DNA of 64,000 nucleotides from an uncultured Bacilli bacterium (GCA_934090935.1 CAKOKD010000001.1:364181-428180); one strand, 5' to 3'; shown: positions 26,483-34,912, counted from the stretch's first letter. A program made the numbers and translations. The notes: generated from the sequence alone by a model not told the origin.

Positions 26483-28246
26483 ATGATTAATTTTAAAGAG
26501 GATGAGGATTTAAGAAAGTTAAATCACTCATGTGCTCATATGATGGCACAAGCAATAAAACATTTATATCCAAAGGCTTTATTTTGGGTTGGACCAGTAG
26601 TAGAAGAGGGATTTTACTATGATGTTGATTTAGGAGATAAGGTTATCAATGAAAGTGACATTGAAGCAATCTCTAAAGAAATGAAAAAGATTGCTAAAGA
26701 TGGAAAAAGGATAGTTAGAAATGAAATAAGCAAAGAAGAAGCTTTAGAAGAATTTAAAAATGATCCATATAAAATAGATTTAATTTCTAGAATGGATGAA
26801 GATTCAACGGTTATTTCAACTTATACTCAAGGAGACTTTACTGACCTATGTCGTGGACCTCATGTTGATACAGTTAAAGAATGTAAATATTTCAAATTAA
26901 CTAAATTTTCAGGAGCTTATTGGAAAGGTGATAGAAACAATAAAATGCTTCAAAGAATTTATGGAGTATGTTTTAGAACTGAAGAAGAGCTTAACGCTTA
27001 TTTAACTGAACTTGAAGAAGCAAAAGAAAGAGATCATAGAAAGTTAGGTAAAGATTTAGGAATTTACATGATGGATGATTTAGTTGGAAAAGGTCTTCCA
27101 ATGTATTTACCAAATGGATATACAGTATGGCATGAATTTGAAGAATATATTAAAGATAAAGAATTAAAACTTGGATATAAACATGTTTTAACTCCACCTC
27201 TTGGAAATGTTGAACTTTATAAAATATCTGGACATTGGGCACATTATCAAGATAGCATGTTCCCTAAAATGGAAGTTGAAGGAGAAGAGTTTGTTTTAAG
27301 ACCAATGAACTGTCCTCATCATATGATGATTTATGGAAATGAAATTCATTCTTATCGTGATTTACCTTTACGTATTGCTGAAGTAGCAAGAGATGCAAGA
27401 TATGAATCAAGTGGAAGCTTAAAGGGAATTGAACGTGTAAGAACATTCTGTCAAAACGATTCACATATTTTCTGTACTCCAGATCAAATTGAAAGTGAGT
27501 TTAGAGGTGTCGTTGATTTAATATTAGAAGTTTATAAAGAATTAAATATAAAGAATTATCGTTTTGAACTTTCTTTAAGAGATAAAGAAGATAAAGTAAA
27601 ATATCATGATGATGATGAAATGTGGGATAAAGCTGAAAATAAATTAAGAGAAGTTTTAAATGATATCGGTATTCCATATGTTGAAAAAATTGGTGAAGCA
27701 GCATTCTATGGGCCTAAACTTGATGTTCAAGTAAAACCTGCTGTTGGTAATGAATATACTTTATCTACTTGTCAACTTGATTTCTGTTTACCAGCAAATT
27801 TTGATTTAAAATATGTTGATCAAGATGGAAGTAAGAAAACTCCAGTTGTAATTCACCGTGCAATTCTTGGTTCAATCGATAGATTTATTGCATTCTATCT
27901 TGAAGAAACTAAAGGAGCTTTACCTCTTTGGGTAAATCCAAACCAAGTAACAATTATTCCAGTCAATAATGAATATCATTTAGATTATGCAAATAAAATT
28001 TACAATGATTTAAGAAATGAAAATATTCGTGTAAAACTAGATGACAGAGATGAAAAACTAGGTTATAAGATGAGAGAAAGTCAAATGATGAAAACTCCAA
28101 TAACATTAGTTTTAGGAAATGATGAGAGAGATAACGGAACTGTTACTTTAAGACTTTATGGTAAAGAAGATAAAATCACAATGAAATTTGATGAATTTAA
28201 ATCTTATTTAAAAGAAAATATTGATAAAAAAACTTATAGTTTATAA
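26483..28246 (+). CDS. thrS: Threonyl-tRNA synthetase lacking the TGS domain
   Basis: 587 aa. It starts almost directly in the editing/second additional domain (LNHSCAHMMAQAIKHLYP, TQGDFTDLCRGPH). The class II catalytic core follows, with zinc ligands in MNCPHHM and IHRAILGS, and the C-terminal anticodon-binding domain (VTIIPVNNEYHLDYA). The N-terminal TGS domain of about 60 residues found in most bacterial ThrRS is missing; no upstream in-frame start would restore it. ATG follows AGGAGA. It is controlled by the T-box upstream and ends with a terminator at 28254-28277. Confidence 0.96.
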   Translation: MINFKEDEDLRKLNHSCAHMMAQAIKHLYPKALFWVGPVVEEGFYYDVDLGDKVINESDIEAISKEMKKIAKDGKRIVRNEISKEEALEEFKNDPYKIDLISRMDEDSTVISTYTQGDFTDLCRGPHVDTVKECKYFKLTKFSGAYWKGDRNNKMLQRIYGVCFRTEEELNAYLTELEEAKERDHRKLGKDLGIYMMDDLVGKGLPMYLPNGYTVWHEFEEYIKDKELKLGYKHVLTPPLGNVELYKISGHWAHYQDSMFPKMEVEGEEFVLRPMNCPHHMMIYGNEIHSYRDLPLRIAEVARDARYESSGSLKGIERVRTFCQNDSHIFCTPDQIESEFRGVVDLILEVYKELNIKNYRFELSLRDKEDKVKYHDDDEMWDKAENKLREVLNDIGIPYVEKIGEAAFYGPKLDVQVKPAVGNEYTLSTCQLDFCLPANFDLKYVDQDGSKKTPVVIHRAILGSIDRFIAFYLEETKGALPLWVNPNQVTIIPVNNEYHLDYANKIYNDLRNENIRVKLDDRDEKLGYKMRESQMMKTPITLVLGNDERDNGTVTLRLYGKEDKITMKFDEFKSYLKENIDKKTYSL

Positions 28247-28253
28247 GATGAGC

Positions 28254-28277
28254 TACTAACAAAATGTTAGTAGTTTT
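28254..28277 (+). terminator. Terminator after thrS
   Basis: Perfect stem CTACTAAC/GTTAGTAG with a 4-base loop and T4. Confidence 0.85.
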
Positions 28278-28330
28278 CATTTGCAAAAAGTTAAAAAACA
28301 AAGAGTTTTGCAAATGAACTTGCAAAACTT
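28278..28330. repeat. Three-arm competing palindrome upstream of poly-G promoter
   Basis: TCATTTGCAAAA (28278-28289) pairs with TTTTGCAAATGA (28307-28318). The middle arm AGTTTTGCAA (28305-28314) can instead pair with TTGCAAAACT (28321-28330). The two hairpins are mutually exclusive. It lies about 55 bp upstream of the -35 box at 28385. Function unknown. Confidence 0.55.
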
Positions 28331-28384
28331 CTGAAAAAAATAAAAATAGATTTACGCAACTTTACAAGTTCTCAACAGAAAAAT

Positions 28385-28412
28385 TTGACAATCGGGGGGG
28401 GTATAATATACT
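28385..28412 (+). promoter_or_regulatory. Poly-G promoter of surface gene 28444
   Basis: TTGACA (28385-28390), ATC, eight G (28394-28401), then TATAATATACT. TATACT at 28407-28412 gives a 16-base spacer; TATAAT at 28402 would give only 11. Nearly identical to 9776-9817 over about 40 bases. Candidate slippage-controlled promoter (inference). Confidence 0.65.
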
Positions 28413-28443
28413 AAAAATGAAAAAAATAGAGGAGTTGTGAACA

Positions 28444-29961
28444 ATGAAAAAAAGAGCGGGTATAGTGGTTGCTATACTATTATTAGCAGTAGGATTTGCT
28501 ACTGTATCAACAACATTAATAATAAATGGAAATGCAAAAGTAGGGGAAAATACAGATGACTTTTCTGTAATATTTACAAAAGCAACATTAGATGGACAAG
28601 ATGTATACGATAGTGTAATAGATGATACAAAAAAGATAATTACATTTGAAACAAGTGAATTAAAAACTTTAAATCAAACTTCAGTATTAAATTATGAAGT
28701 AACAAATAACTCAAGCAACTATGATGCAGAAGTAAGTGTAACATGTGTACCAAAGACTGGAACAACAGCGAAATATACAAGTATCAAAAATAAGTTAGAT
28801 AATGATGCAACAGTTGTAAAAGCAAAGACTTCATTAAATGGATCATTAACAGTAACCCTAAACAAGACTGCAACAGAAGAAGTAAAAGAAGAATATGTTT
28901 GTTCATTAGAATTTAATGCAGTAGAAAGAGATTCAATTGCCGTAAGTGGAACAAACTTATATAATTTAATAAAAAATAATGCAGATACAACAACAGTGAT
29001 AGATTATAAAGTACGTTCAGGAGTAAGTGGAACAAATGGAATATATACAACAACTGCGACTGATGGTAACGTTCCAGTATATTATTATAGAGGAGATGCT
29101 GATAAGGTAAATAATAATATTATATTTAATAATATGTGTTGGAAGATAATAAGAACAACTGAAAACAATGGAGTAAAAATAATATATAATGGAACACCAA
29201 CAAATGGTAAATGTGAAACTCAAACAGGAGAAACTACTCAAATCGGAACAAGTGCATTTAACACAAATTATAACGATAACGCATATGTCGGGTATATGTA
29301 TGGAACAGCAGGAAGTAGCACATATGCTGCAACCCATACAAATACAAATAATTCAACAATAAAAACATATATAGATAATTGGTATAGTCAAAATTTTGAT
29401 GAAACAACAACAAATAAATTAGAAGATACAATATTCTGTAATGATAGAACTACAAAAGCATATGATGTGAATACCATAGGAGATACATTTATGCCATCAT
29501 ATGGTGCTTTAGGATATGGAAAAAATAATACATTTTATGGAGTTGCACACAGATCATCCTGGTATTCTTCTAAACCAAATCCGAGTCTAGTATGTCAAAA
29601 TGACAATGATAAATTTACAGTAGATAGTAAAAATGGAAATGGAGCGTTAACTTATCCAGTTGGATTAATAACATTAGATGAAGCAGTACTTGCCGGATTT
29701 AACACATATTTTTCAAATACAAGTGATTTTCAAGATACAGCGAATTACTTAAATACAAATAGTTATTATTGGACATTCTCCCCTGTGCTGCTGGCTGATC
29801 GTGGTTATGCTTCTGTTGGTGAGGTCTATGGTGCTGGCGCTGTGTACTATGCCACTGTGAGCAATGCTTCTGGGGTCCGTCCTATAGTTTCGCTTATCAG
29901 TAGTACACTTGTAAATTCTAATGGAGATGGAACAAGTACAAACCCATATGTTGTAAAATAA
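28444..29961 (+). CDS. SipW/TasA-type surface protein with lectin-like, A-depleted C-terminus
   Basis: 505 aa. Leader signature VGFATVSTTLIINGNAKVGEN, beta module to about 165, then a C-terminal domain very similar to residues 1340-1679 of the 10453 adhesin (shared YNGTPT.GKCETQTGE, YVGYMYGTAGSSTYAATHTN and TYIDNWYSQNFDE) ending in S-G-V-R-P-I-V-S-L. In 29781-29880, just before that motif, hand count gives 10% A and 56% GC, against 40% A and 28% GC in 29661-29760. No codon there ends in A. The encoded stretch is small-residue rich (ADRGYASVGEVYGAGAVYYA). This resembles a diversified ligand-binding block. The poly-G promoter is upstream. Confidence 0.82.
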   Translation: MKKRAGIVVAILLLAVGFATVSTTLIINGNAKVGENTDDFSVIFTKATLDGQDVYDSVIDDTKKIITFETSELKTLNQTSVLNYEVTNNSSNYDAEVSVTCVPKTGTTAKYTSIKNKLDNDATVVKAKTSLNGSLTVTLNKTATEEVKEEYVCSLEFNAVERDSIAVSGTNLYNLIKNNADTTTVIDYKVRSGVSGTNGIYTTTATDGNVPVYYYRGDADKVNNNIIFNNMCWKIIRTTENNGVKIIYNGTPTNGKCETQTGETTQIGTSAFNTNYNDNAYVGYMYGTAGSSTYAATHTNTNNSTIKTYIDNWYSQNFDETTTNKLEDTIFCNDRTTKAYDVNTIGDTFMPSYGALGYGKNNTFYGVAHRSSWYSSKPNPSLVCQNDNDKFTVDSKNGNGALTYPVGLITLDEAVLAGFNTYFSNTSDFQDTANYLNTNSYYWTFSPVLLADRGYASVGEVYGAGAVYYATVSNASGVRPIVSLISSTLVNSNGDGTSTNPYVVK

Positions 29962-29972
29962 AATATAACCTT

Positions 29973-30001
29973 AAACTTAACTTAAATGTTAAGTTTTTTT
30001 T
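29973..30001 (+). terminator. Terminator after 28444 gene
   Basis: Stem AAACTTAAC/GTTAAGTTT with a 6-base loop, followed by T residues. Confidence 0.85.
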
Positions 30002-30060
30002 ATGCCTTAATTCGACAAATATTTTAATACTAATTTGTTATATTTTAATTGGTGATGTGG

Positions 30061-30483
30061 ATGAAAAATATATTTATGATTATTTTAGGTTCTTTATTTG
30101 CTATTGCTATATCTTATGTTTTTAACGCTAAAACAGATGTTCCTGTAATAAGTACAAATACAACTCTTAAAGCTTTTCAATTGGGTGCTTTTAAAGATGA
30201 AACATCAGCTACTGATTTAGCAAATAAGTATGATGCTAAAGTAATAAGTGATAATGGATATTTTTATGTATATTATTCAGTACTAAGAGATGAAGCTAAT
30301 ATCAATAAAATGATAAATTGTTTAGATCATAAAAAAATTTATTATTACATTAAAGATGTAGGAGCAAGTGAAAACTATAAAAGTGAACTTACAAAATATG
30401 AAGAGCTTATGAAAAATACAACATCAGAAATTGCTTTTTCTGAGTTAAATAAAAAACTAATAAGTATATATTCGGAGGTATAG
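30061..30483 (+). CDS. Membrane-anchored SPOR-like domain protein
   Basis: About 140 aa. N-terminal transmembrane helix (2-21), then AFQLGAFKDETSATDLANKYDAKVISDNGYFYVYYSVLRDEANINKMINCL, which fits a SPOR (peptidoglycan-binding) domain pattern: Q.G.F......A..L.......V.......V..G......A. The C-terminal 40 residues are polar helix. The ATG at 30061 follows GGTGATG; a TTG at 30049 is unlikely. radC starts 2 bases after its end, and the radC-mreCD-spoIVF cluster follows, so a wall or sporulation role is plausible. Confidence 0.6.
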   Translation: MKNIFMIILGSLFAIAISYVFNAKTDVPVISTNTTLKAFQLGAFKDETSATDLANKYDAKVISDNGYFYVYYSVLRDEANINKMINCLDHKKIYYYIKDVGASENYKSELTKYEELMKNTTSEIAFSELNKKLISIYSEV

Positions 30484-30485
30484 TT

Positions 30486-31166
30486 ATGTTAATAAAAGAT
30501 TTACCAGAGTGTGAAAAACCAAGAGAAAGAATGCTGGAATATGGAGTAGAAAATTTAAGCAATGTTGATTTATTAAGTATTATTTTAAGAAATGGAGTAA
30601 AAGATATTTCTGTTAAAGAAGTTGCAATTAATATTTTAAATAATATTGAATCCATTAATGATTTATCCTCTTTAGGAGTAAGAGAACTTTCTAATATAAA
30701 AGGTGTTGGGCAAGTTAAAGCTATAACACTTCTTGCAAGTATTGAACTTGGTAAAAGAGTTTATACTAAAGAAGCTAAAGCTAATATGAGTTTATCAAAT
30801 AAAGAAAAAATTCATGAAGTTTTTAAAAAGTTCTTTATAAATGAAAGTCAAGAAAAGTTCTTAGCAATTTTTTTAGATAATAAAAAATGTCTTATAAATT
30901 ATAAAATATTATTTATAGGAACCAATAATGCTTCCATTGTTCATCCTAGAGAAGTATTTTTGGAAGCTATTAAAGCTAAAGCAAGCGCGGTTGTTGTAAT
31001 GCATAATCATCCATCTGGAAATGTATTACCAAGTGAAGAAGATAAAAATATAACTGAAAAGCTTATTCAAAGTGGATATATGTTAGGAATACCACTGCTT
31101 GACCATATAATTACAAATGGAGAGGAGTACTATAGTTTCTATGACGAATTCAAAGCTATATTTTAA
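30486..31166 (+). CDS. radC: RadC family JAB/MPN protein
   Basis: 226 aa. N-terminal UPF0758 region (LPECEKPRERMLEYG, LSNVDLLSIILRNG), helix-hairpin-helix (LSNIKGVGQVKAITLLA), and a C-terminal JAMM metallo-domain with VMHNHPSGN...D at about 176-192, all metal ligands present. The biochemical role of RadC is unsettled; involvement in DNA repair is doubtful. It is next to mreC, as in many Bacillota (maf-radC-mreB...), but mreB itself is absent between them. Confidence 0.93.
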   Translation: MLIKDLPECEKPRERMLEYGVENLSNVDLLSIILRNGVKDISVKEVAINILNNIESINDLSSLGVRELSNIKGVGQVKAITLLASIELGKRVYTKEAKANMSLSNKEKIHEVFKKFFINESQEKFLAIFLDNKKCLINYKILFIGTNNASIVHPREVFLEAIKAKASAVVVMHNHPSGNVLPSEEDKNITEKLIQSGYMLGIPLLDHIITNGEEYYSFYDEFKAIF

Positions 31167-31800
31167 AACAATTATATTATTTATCGTTTTTTTGTTTATT
31201 TTTATATTTAGAAATAATATCTTTTATCTATTTGGTTTAATAAATACAAGTGTGAAAAAAGAGAATAATAATTTAGTAACTGAAAATAATATTTTAAAAG
31301 AAAAATGTGAATATTTTGAACAAGAATTAAAAAGTATAACTAATTTAAAAAACTATGCAAATTATGATTATTCTTTAACTCGTATGTCTTATAGATTAAG
31401 TTATACAAGTGATGAAATAAGAATATTTAATACAGATAACATCAAAGTAAATGATATTCTTATAAATGAATATGGTTTAGTTGGTCTTGTTAAATCTGTT
31501 AAAGATAAAGTAAGTGATGCGCTTCTCTTAACAGGAGTTAAAAATTTATCTGTTAATATAAATTCATCCTATGGAACTTTAAGTGGATACGAATCAGGAT
31601 ATTTTGTTATAAAAAATATATCTAATTATGATGATGTTTCAATAAATGATTCTGTTTATACATCAACTTTAGGTGAAGTTAAAGAAAAAATATATATTGG
31701 AAAAGTTGCTGATATTAAAATAACTGACATTGAAAAAATATTATATGTAAAAAGTGATGTCGATTTTAATAATATCAACTACTTATATGTGGTAGGTTAA
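31141..31800 (+). CDS. mreC: Rod shape-determining protein MreC
   Basis: About 219 aa. N-terminal transmembrane helix (8-26), a coiled coil (NNNLVTENNILKEKCEYFEQEL) and a beta-rich domain with NEYGLVGLVKSVKD and SYGTLSGYESGYFVI, as in MreC. Shorter than B. subtilis MreC (290 aa). The ATG at 31141 lies inside the radC 3' end with a GAGAGGAG site 12 bases upstream; ATG at 31117 is the alternative. Its partner MreD-like gene follows. Confidence 0.85.
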   Translation: MTNSKLYFKTIILFIVFLFIFIFRNNIFYLFGLINTSVKKENNNLVTENNILKEKCEYFEQELKSITNLKNYANYDYSLTRMSYRLSYTSDEIRIFNTDNIKVNDILINEYGLVGLVKSVKDKVSDALLLTGVKNLSVNINSSYGTLSGYESGYFVIKNISNYDDVSINDSVYTSTLGEVKEKIYIGKVADIKITDIEKILYVKSDVDFNNINYLYVVG

Positions 31801-31801
31801 T

Positions 31802-32167
31802 ATGATCTTTATTATTATAGATACTTTAATATTTTCTTTAACAGGAATAAACATCACTTTATTTTTAATGCGAATACATTTTATGGATATAATTTCATTT
31901 ATATTTTCATGTCTTTTACTAAGTATTATGAATCCTAATCTATTTTTAATATTCTCATTTTTTATAATGTATTTAGTTGACAAGATTTTATTTAAATATG
32001 CTAGATTTAATTTACTTATGTATATATCTACTTTTACTTTTTATTATTTCATTATTTCAAATGATTTAAATTCATATTTTATAAATCTTCTTTTAATCAT
32101 TTTATTATATTTTTATAAATATAATTATGTAGGAGAAGCTTATGAAAGAAAAACAATACATAAATAG
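31802..32167 (+). CDS. mreD: MreD-like membrane protein
   Basis: 121 aa, almost entirely hydrophobic, four to five transmembrane helices. The assignment rests on its position right after mreC, its size and topology, since MreD is poorly conserved in sequence. Shorter than usual (about 165 aa). It overlaps the spoIVFA-like gene by 26 bases. The sequence itself shows no diagnostic motif. Confidence 0.6.
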   Translation: MIFIIIDTLIFSLTGINITLFLMRIHFMDIISFIFSCLLLSIMNPNLFLIFSFFIMYLVDKILFKYARFNLLMYISTFTFYYFIISNDLNSYFINLLLIILLYFYKYNYVGEAYERKTIHK

Positions 32168-32666
32168 TTTACTATTGCGAACTATTTTTTCAATTATAAT
32201 TTTTTTAATATTATTTTTACTTCTTAATAATGATTCTTTATATAAAAAAGTATCATCTATTGTTTTTGATAATTCAATAGATTTTACTTATATTAGAAGT
32301 AAAACAAATAAGATACTTGGAAGAATTACTAATAAAGAACATTTTGTAGTAAGTGAAAAACTTGAATATAAAAATGTGGAAAGAGTAAAAAATTCATATA
32401 AATTTATTACGGATAATAATTATGTAATAAATTCTTTAGAAAATGGAGTAGTAACATTTATTGGTGATATTGATTCTTTAGGTATGAGTGTTATTATAAG
32501 AAGTGATGATGGCTTTGATTATACTTTTAGTAATATAGAAAACATCAATGTTAAGATGTATGACTATATAGAAAAAAATACGATTATAGGAAGCACTTTA
32601 GGAAATTATTTTTATTTAACTATAAGTAAAGATAATGAGTATTATAACTATGAAGATTTCATTTAA
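32142..32666 (+). CDS. spoIVFA: SpoIVFA-like degenerate M23 protein
   Basis: 174 aa. One transmembrane helix (9-29), a short linker and a LytM/M23-like fold: ENGVVTFIGDIDSLGMSVIIRSDDGFDYTFSNIENINVK.. followed by I..NTIIGSTLGNYFYLTISKD. The metal-binding histidines of active M23 enzymes are absent, as in SpoIVFA, which holds the SpoIVFB protease inactive in the forespore membrane. Directly upstream of a spoIVFB gene (32-base overlap), the same order as in Bacillus. It is shorter than B. subtilis SpoIVFA. Confidence 0.7.
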   Translation: MKEKQYINSLLLRTIFSIIIFLILFLLLNNDSLYKKVSSIVFDNSIDFTYIRSKTNKILGRITNKEHFVVSEKLEYKNVERVKNSYKFITDNNYVINSLENGVVTFIGDIDSLGMSVIIRSDDGFDYTFSNIENINVKMYDYIEKNTIIGSTLGNYFYLTISKDNEYYNYEDFI

Positions 32667-33363
32667 TTTGTTAACTTTAGTATTTTATATTTTGCTTATT
32701 TTATCTGGCTATATAAATTACTTAGTTATTTTTTTATCAATTATGTTTATGCATGAAATAGGTCATGTAATAATGATAAAAATCCTTGGATATAAAATAA
32801 ACTCAATTACAATACTTCCAACTGGAGGAATAATAGATACCAATATAAATTTAAATATTAAAAGTAATCATTTGTTTTTAATAAGTATAGCTGGTATTTT
32901 AATGCAAATTATTTTACTTAAAATAATTCCTTATAGCAGTAGTTATAGTTATCAAATATTTTATAAATTAAATATTAGTTTAATTATTTTTAACTTATTA
33001 CCAATAAATCCTCTAGATGGTTATAAAATAAGTTTATCTTTAATAGAAAGATTTATTAAATATAAACGAGTAATAAATATTTCTTATATCATTTCATTTA
33101 TTTTTATATTTTTATTTTTCTTTTATACAAAGAATATTTATATATTTGTATTTTTATACTTTTTAAATGTAAGAAATGTTTTATATATAAATTATTTATA
33201 TAATAAATTTTTACTTGAAAGACACTTATATAGTTATGTTTATAAAAAGGATAAATATGTTAATAATTTATTTAGCATTTATAAATGTAAAAATAATTAT
33301 ATTAAATATGGAAACTCTTATATAGAAGAATATAAGGCATTAAATAATTATTTTGGTAATTAA
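32635..33363 (+). CDS. spoIVFB: SpoIVFB-type intramembrane metalloprotease
   Basis: 242 aa, M50 family (site-2 protease). Active site HEIGH at about residues 41-45 in a transmembrane helix, TGGIIDTN following, and the third ligand in NLLPINPLDGYKI (about residue 128). SpoIVFB cleaves pro-sigma-K in the mother cell in Bacillus. The ATG at 32635 is given; ATG at 32650 is possible since neither has a strong ribosome binding site. In Bacillus the next genes are rplU-ysxB-rpmA, which here lie 2.8 kb downstream beyond an IS and a surface gene. Confidence 0.85.
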   Translation: MSIITMKISFNLLTLVFYILLILSGYINYLVIFLSIMFMHEIGHVIMIKILGYKINSITILPTGGIIDTNINLNIKSNHLFLISIAGILMQIILLKIIPYSSSYSYQIFYKLNISLIIFNLLPINPLDGYKISLSLIERFIKYKRVINISYIISFIFIFLFFFYTKNIYIFVFLYFLNVRNVLYINYLYNKFLLERHLYSYVYKKDKYVNNLFSIYKCKNNYIKYGNSYIEEYKALNNYFGN

Positions 33364-33443
33364 TATTAGTTTCCAAAACATAAAAATTAAAGCATCTTGT
33401 TGATAATGATATGAATAAAATATGTTCGTATCATTGTAATTAC

Positions 33444-33471
33444 AACTCTTATATTTTAATAAGAGTTTTTT
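33444..33471 (+). terminator. Terminator after spoIVFB, T tract hit by IS insertion
   Basis: Stem AACTCTTAT/ATAAGAGTT (33444-33452 with 33459-33467) followed by T6. The IS left end starts at 33472 within this T run. Confidence 0.8.
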
Positions 33472-33497
33472 TGCATTGGTCAAGTAAAAGTAGACAA

Positions 33498-33524
33498 TTG
33501 AAAAAAATAAGGGGGGGATAGAAT
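33498..33524 (+). promoter_or_regulatory. G-tract promoter-like sequence antisense to the transposase
   Basis: TTGAAA (33498-33503), a 15-base spacer ending in seven G (33511-33517) plus A, then TAGAAT (33519-33524). It is oriented to the right, antisense to orfB, inside the IS end. A resemblance to the three poly-G promoters is seen; activity is unknown. Confidence 0.35.
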
Positions 33525-33544
33525 AAATGAATTCAGAATCTTCT

Positions 33545-34360
33545 TTATTTAATATAATAAATGTTTTTGTATTGCATTGGTGTTAAATATTTAAGAGCAC
33601 ATTGAGGTCTTTCATAATTGAAATAATGAATGTAATCTTCAATGGATTTATGAATATCATTAGAATTATTGATCTTAAAATCAATAAACAATTCTTCTTT
33701 AATCCAGCCATTAATAGCTTCCATAGTACCATTTTCAGTAGGAGAGCCTGGCTTAGAAGTAGAATGTATGATATTATATAGAGGTAAAGATTCATTGAAT
33801 CTTTTAGAACAGTATACTGAACCTTGATCCGAGTGGATAATCATTTCAAGGTCCATATACTTTTTATTTTTTTGTTCGATAACATTGGCTAAGGCAATAT
33901 GATAAGCGTCAGGATTGCCTTTTTTACTGCTCAAATAGTAGGCAATAATTTCGTTATTAAATAAATCCATAAATAAAGTTAATTCAAAATAACGAGAACA
34001 CACCCAAAAAGCAGTCATATCAGTAACAATTAACTGAAAAGGTCTTAAAGGATTTAATTCAGCAAGAATGTAATTAGGAAAGTTTTTCAGTTCTTTGTTA
34101 GCTTTTTTACCATATCTTCTAACATGTTTAGCATCAGATTTAATATTAAGAAAGCGACAAATATTATGAGCATAATTATCAGAATAAATAATGCCAGTAT
34201 CTAATTTAATTTTTGCATTTAACCACCGATAACCATGAGATGGAAATCTGTCATGATATTTGCTGAAAATAGTACAAGCAGAAGATCTTTTTATTTGATT
34301 GTTTGAAGGATTTGAACGCCGTTTTAACCATTTATAGAATCCGGAACGATTAATATTCAT
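33545..34360 (-). CDS. IS3-family transposase OrfB (DDE domain)
   Basis: 271 aa from the first ATG. The frame is open back to the A9 slip site near 34480, so the natural product is the OrfAB fusion, adding residues such as ..YFLQEEYEIIFNLSSTYSINALCIE before the ATG. HTH_21 region (MNINRSGFYKWLKRR), then the rve integrase core: D in VTDMTAFWV, D in IIHSDQGSVY and E in TENGTMEAINGWIKEE. The C-terminus YFNYERPQCALKYLTPMQY is complete. The element appears intact. Confidence 0.92.
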   Translation of the reverse strand: MNINRSGFYKWLKRRSNPSNNQIKRSSACTIFSKYHDRFPSHGYRWLNAKIKLDTGIIYSDNYAHNICRFLNIKSDAKHVRRYGKKANKELKNFPNYILAELNPLRPFQLIVTDMTAFWVCSRYFELTLFMDLFNNEIIAYYLSSKKGNPDAYHIALANVIEQKNKKYMDLEMIIHSDQGSVYCSKRFNESLPLYNIIHSTSKPGSPTENGTMEAINGWIKEELFIDFKINNSNDIHKSIEDYIHYFNYERPQCALKYLTPMQYKNIYYIK

Positions 34361-34407
34361 CTCAATACATAATGCATTTATAGAATATGTTGAAGAAAGA
34401 TTAAAAA

Positions 34408-34767
34408 TTATTTCATATTCTTCTTGGAGAAAGTAATGAATACCTTTCTTCCCATACCACCTTCTTTCACAAGATAATTTTTTTTTAGTCTTTCAATGAT
34501 AATATCCTTTTTCATTAATTCATGTTTTAATTCTTCAATAGATAAATCATTGTAATCGATAGAATCGTTTAAATTATTAATAATTTTAATATCAGTAACA
34601 GTTTCAATAATAGGATCAAAACAATGATTATCTTTATTATAAGCAGTAATCCATTTTTCTAAAGTTTTAATAGGAATATTAAATTCATTAGCAGTCTTAA
34701 TAGTAGAAAGTTTATTAAGACAAATTTTTTCACAAAGATCTTTCTTTAATTCGCGACTATACATCAT
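34408..34767 (-). CDS. IS3-family transposase OrfA
   Basis: 119 aa. Helix-turn-helix (LSTIKTANEFNIPIKTLEKWITAYN) followed by a leucine-zipper-like coiled coil (LSIEELKHELMKKDIIIERLKK). The run of nine A on the coding strand (ERLKK codons) lets ribosomes slip -1 into orfB, giving ..LKKKLSCERRWYGKKG.. as the junction. Without slippage orfA ends 30 codons later. Typical IS150-group control. Confidence 0.88.
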   Translation of the reverse strand: MMYSRELKKDLCEKICLNKLSTIKTANEFNIPIKTLEKWITAYNKDNHCFDPIIETVTDIKIINNLNDSIDYNDLSIEELKHELMKKDIIIERLKKNYLVKEGGMGRKVFITFSKKNMK

Positions 34768-34912
34768 ATTTACATTTTTCCTTTCTACGTATGTGTACTA
34801 ATATAAGATATTGTATACTTGTTAAAATTGGTTGTCTACCAATACCCTCAATTGTCTACTTTAAGTTTACCACTACATTTTGTCAAAAAAAGTGTAAACA
34901 TGGAAAATGTCC

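Larger units (their letters stand above)
33472..34877 (-). mobile_element. IS3-family insertion sequence (IS150-like), intact
   Basis: 1406 bp, with 30-bp imperfect inverted repeats. The left end starts TGCATTGGTCAAG (33472) and the right end, read inward, starts TGTAGTGGTAAAC (34877). Both share AAAGTAGACAATTGA, 25 of 30 matching. TTTT on both sides is consistent with a 3-4 bp target duplication. It carries orfA and orfB with a programmed -1 frameshift site (A9 on the minus strand, 34478-34486). It sits in the T tract of the spoIVFB terminator. Confidence 0.88.
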
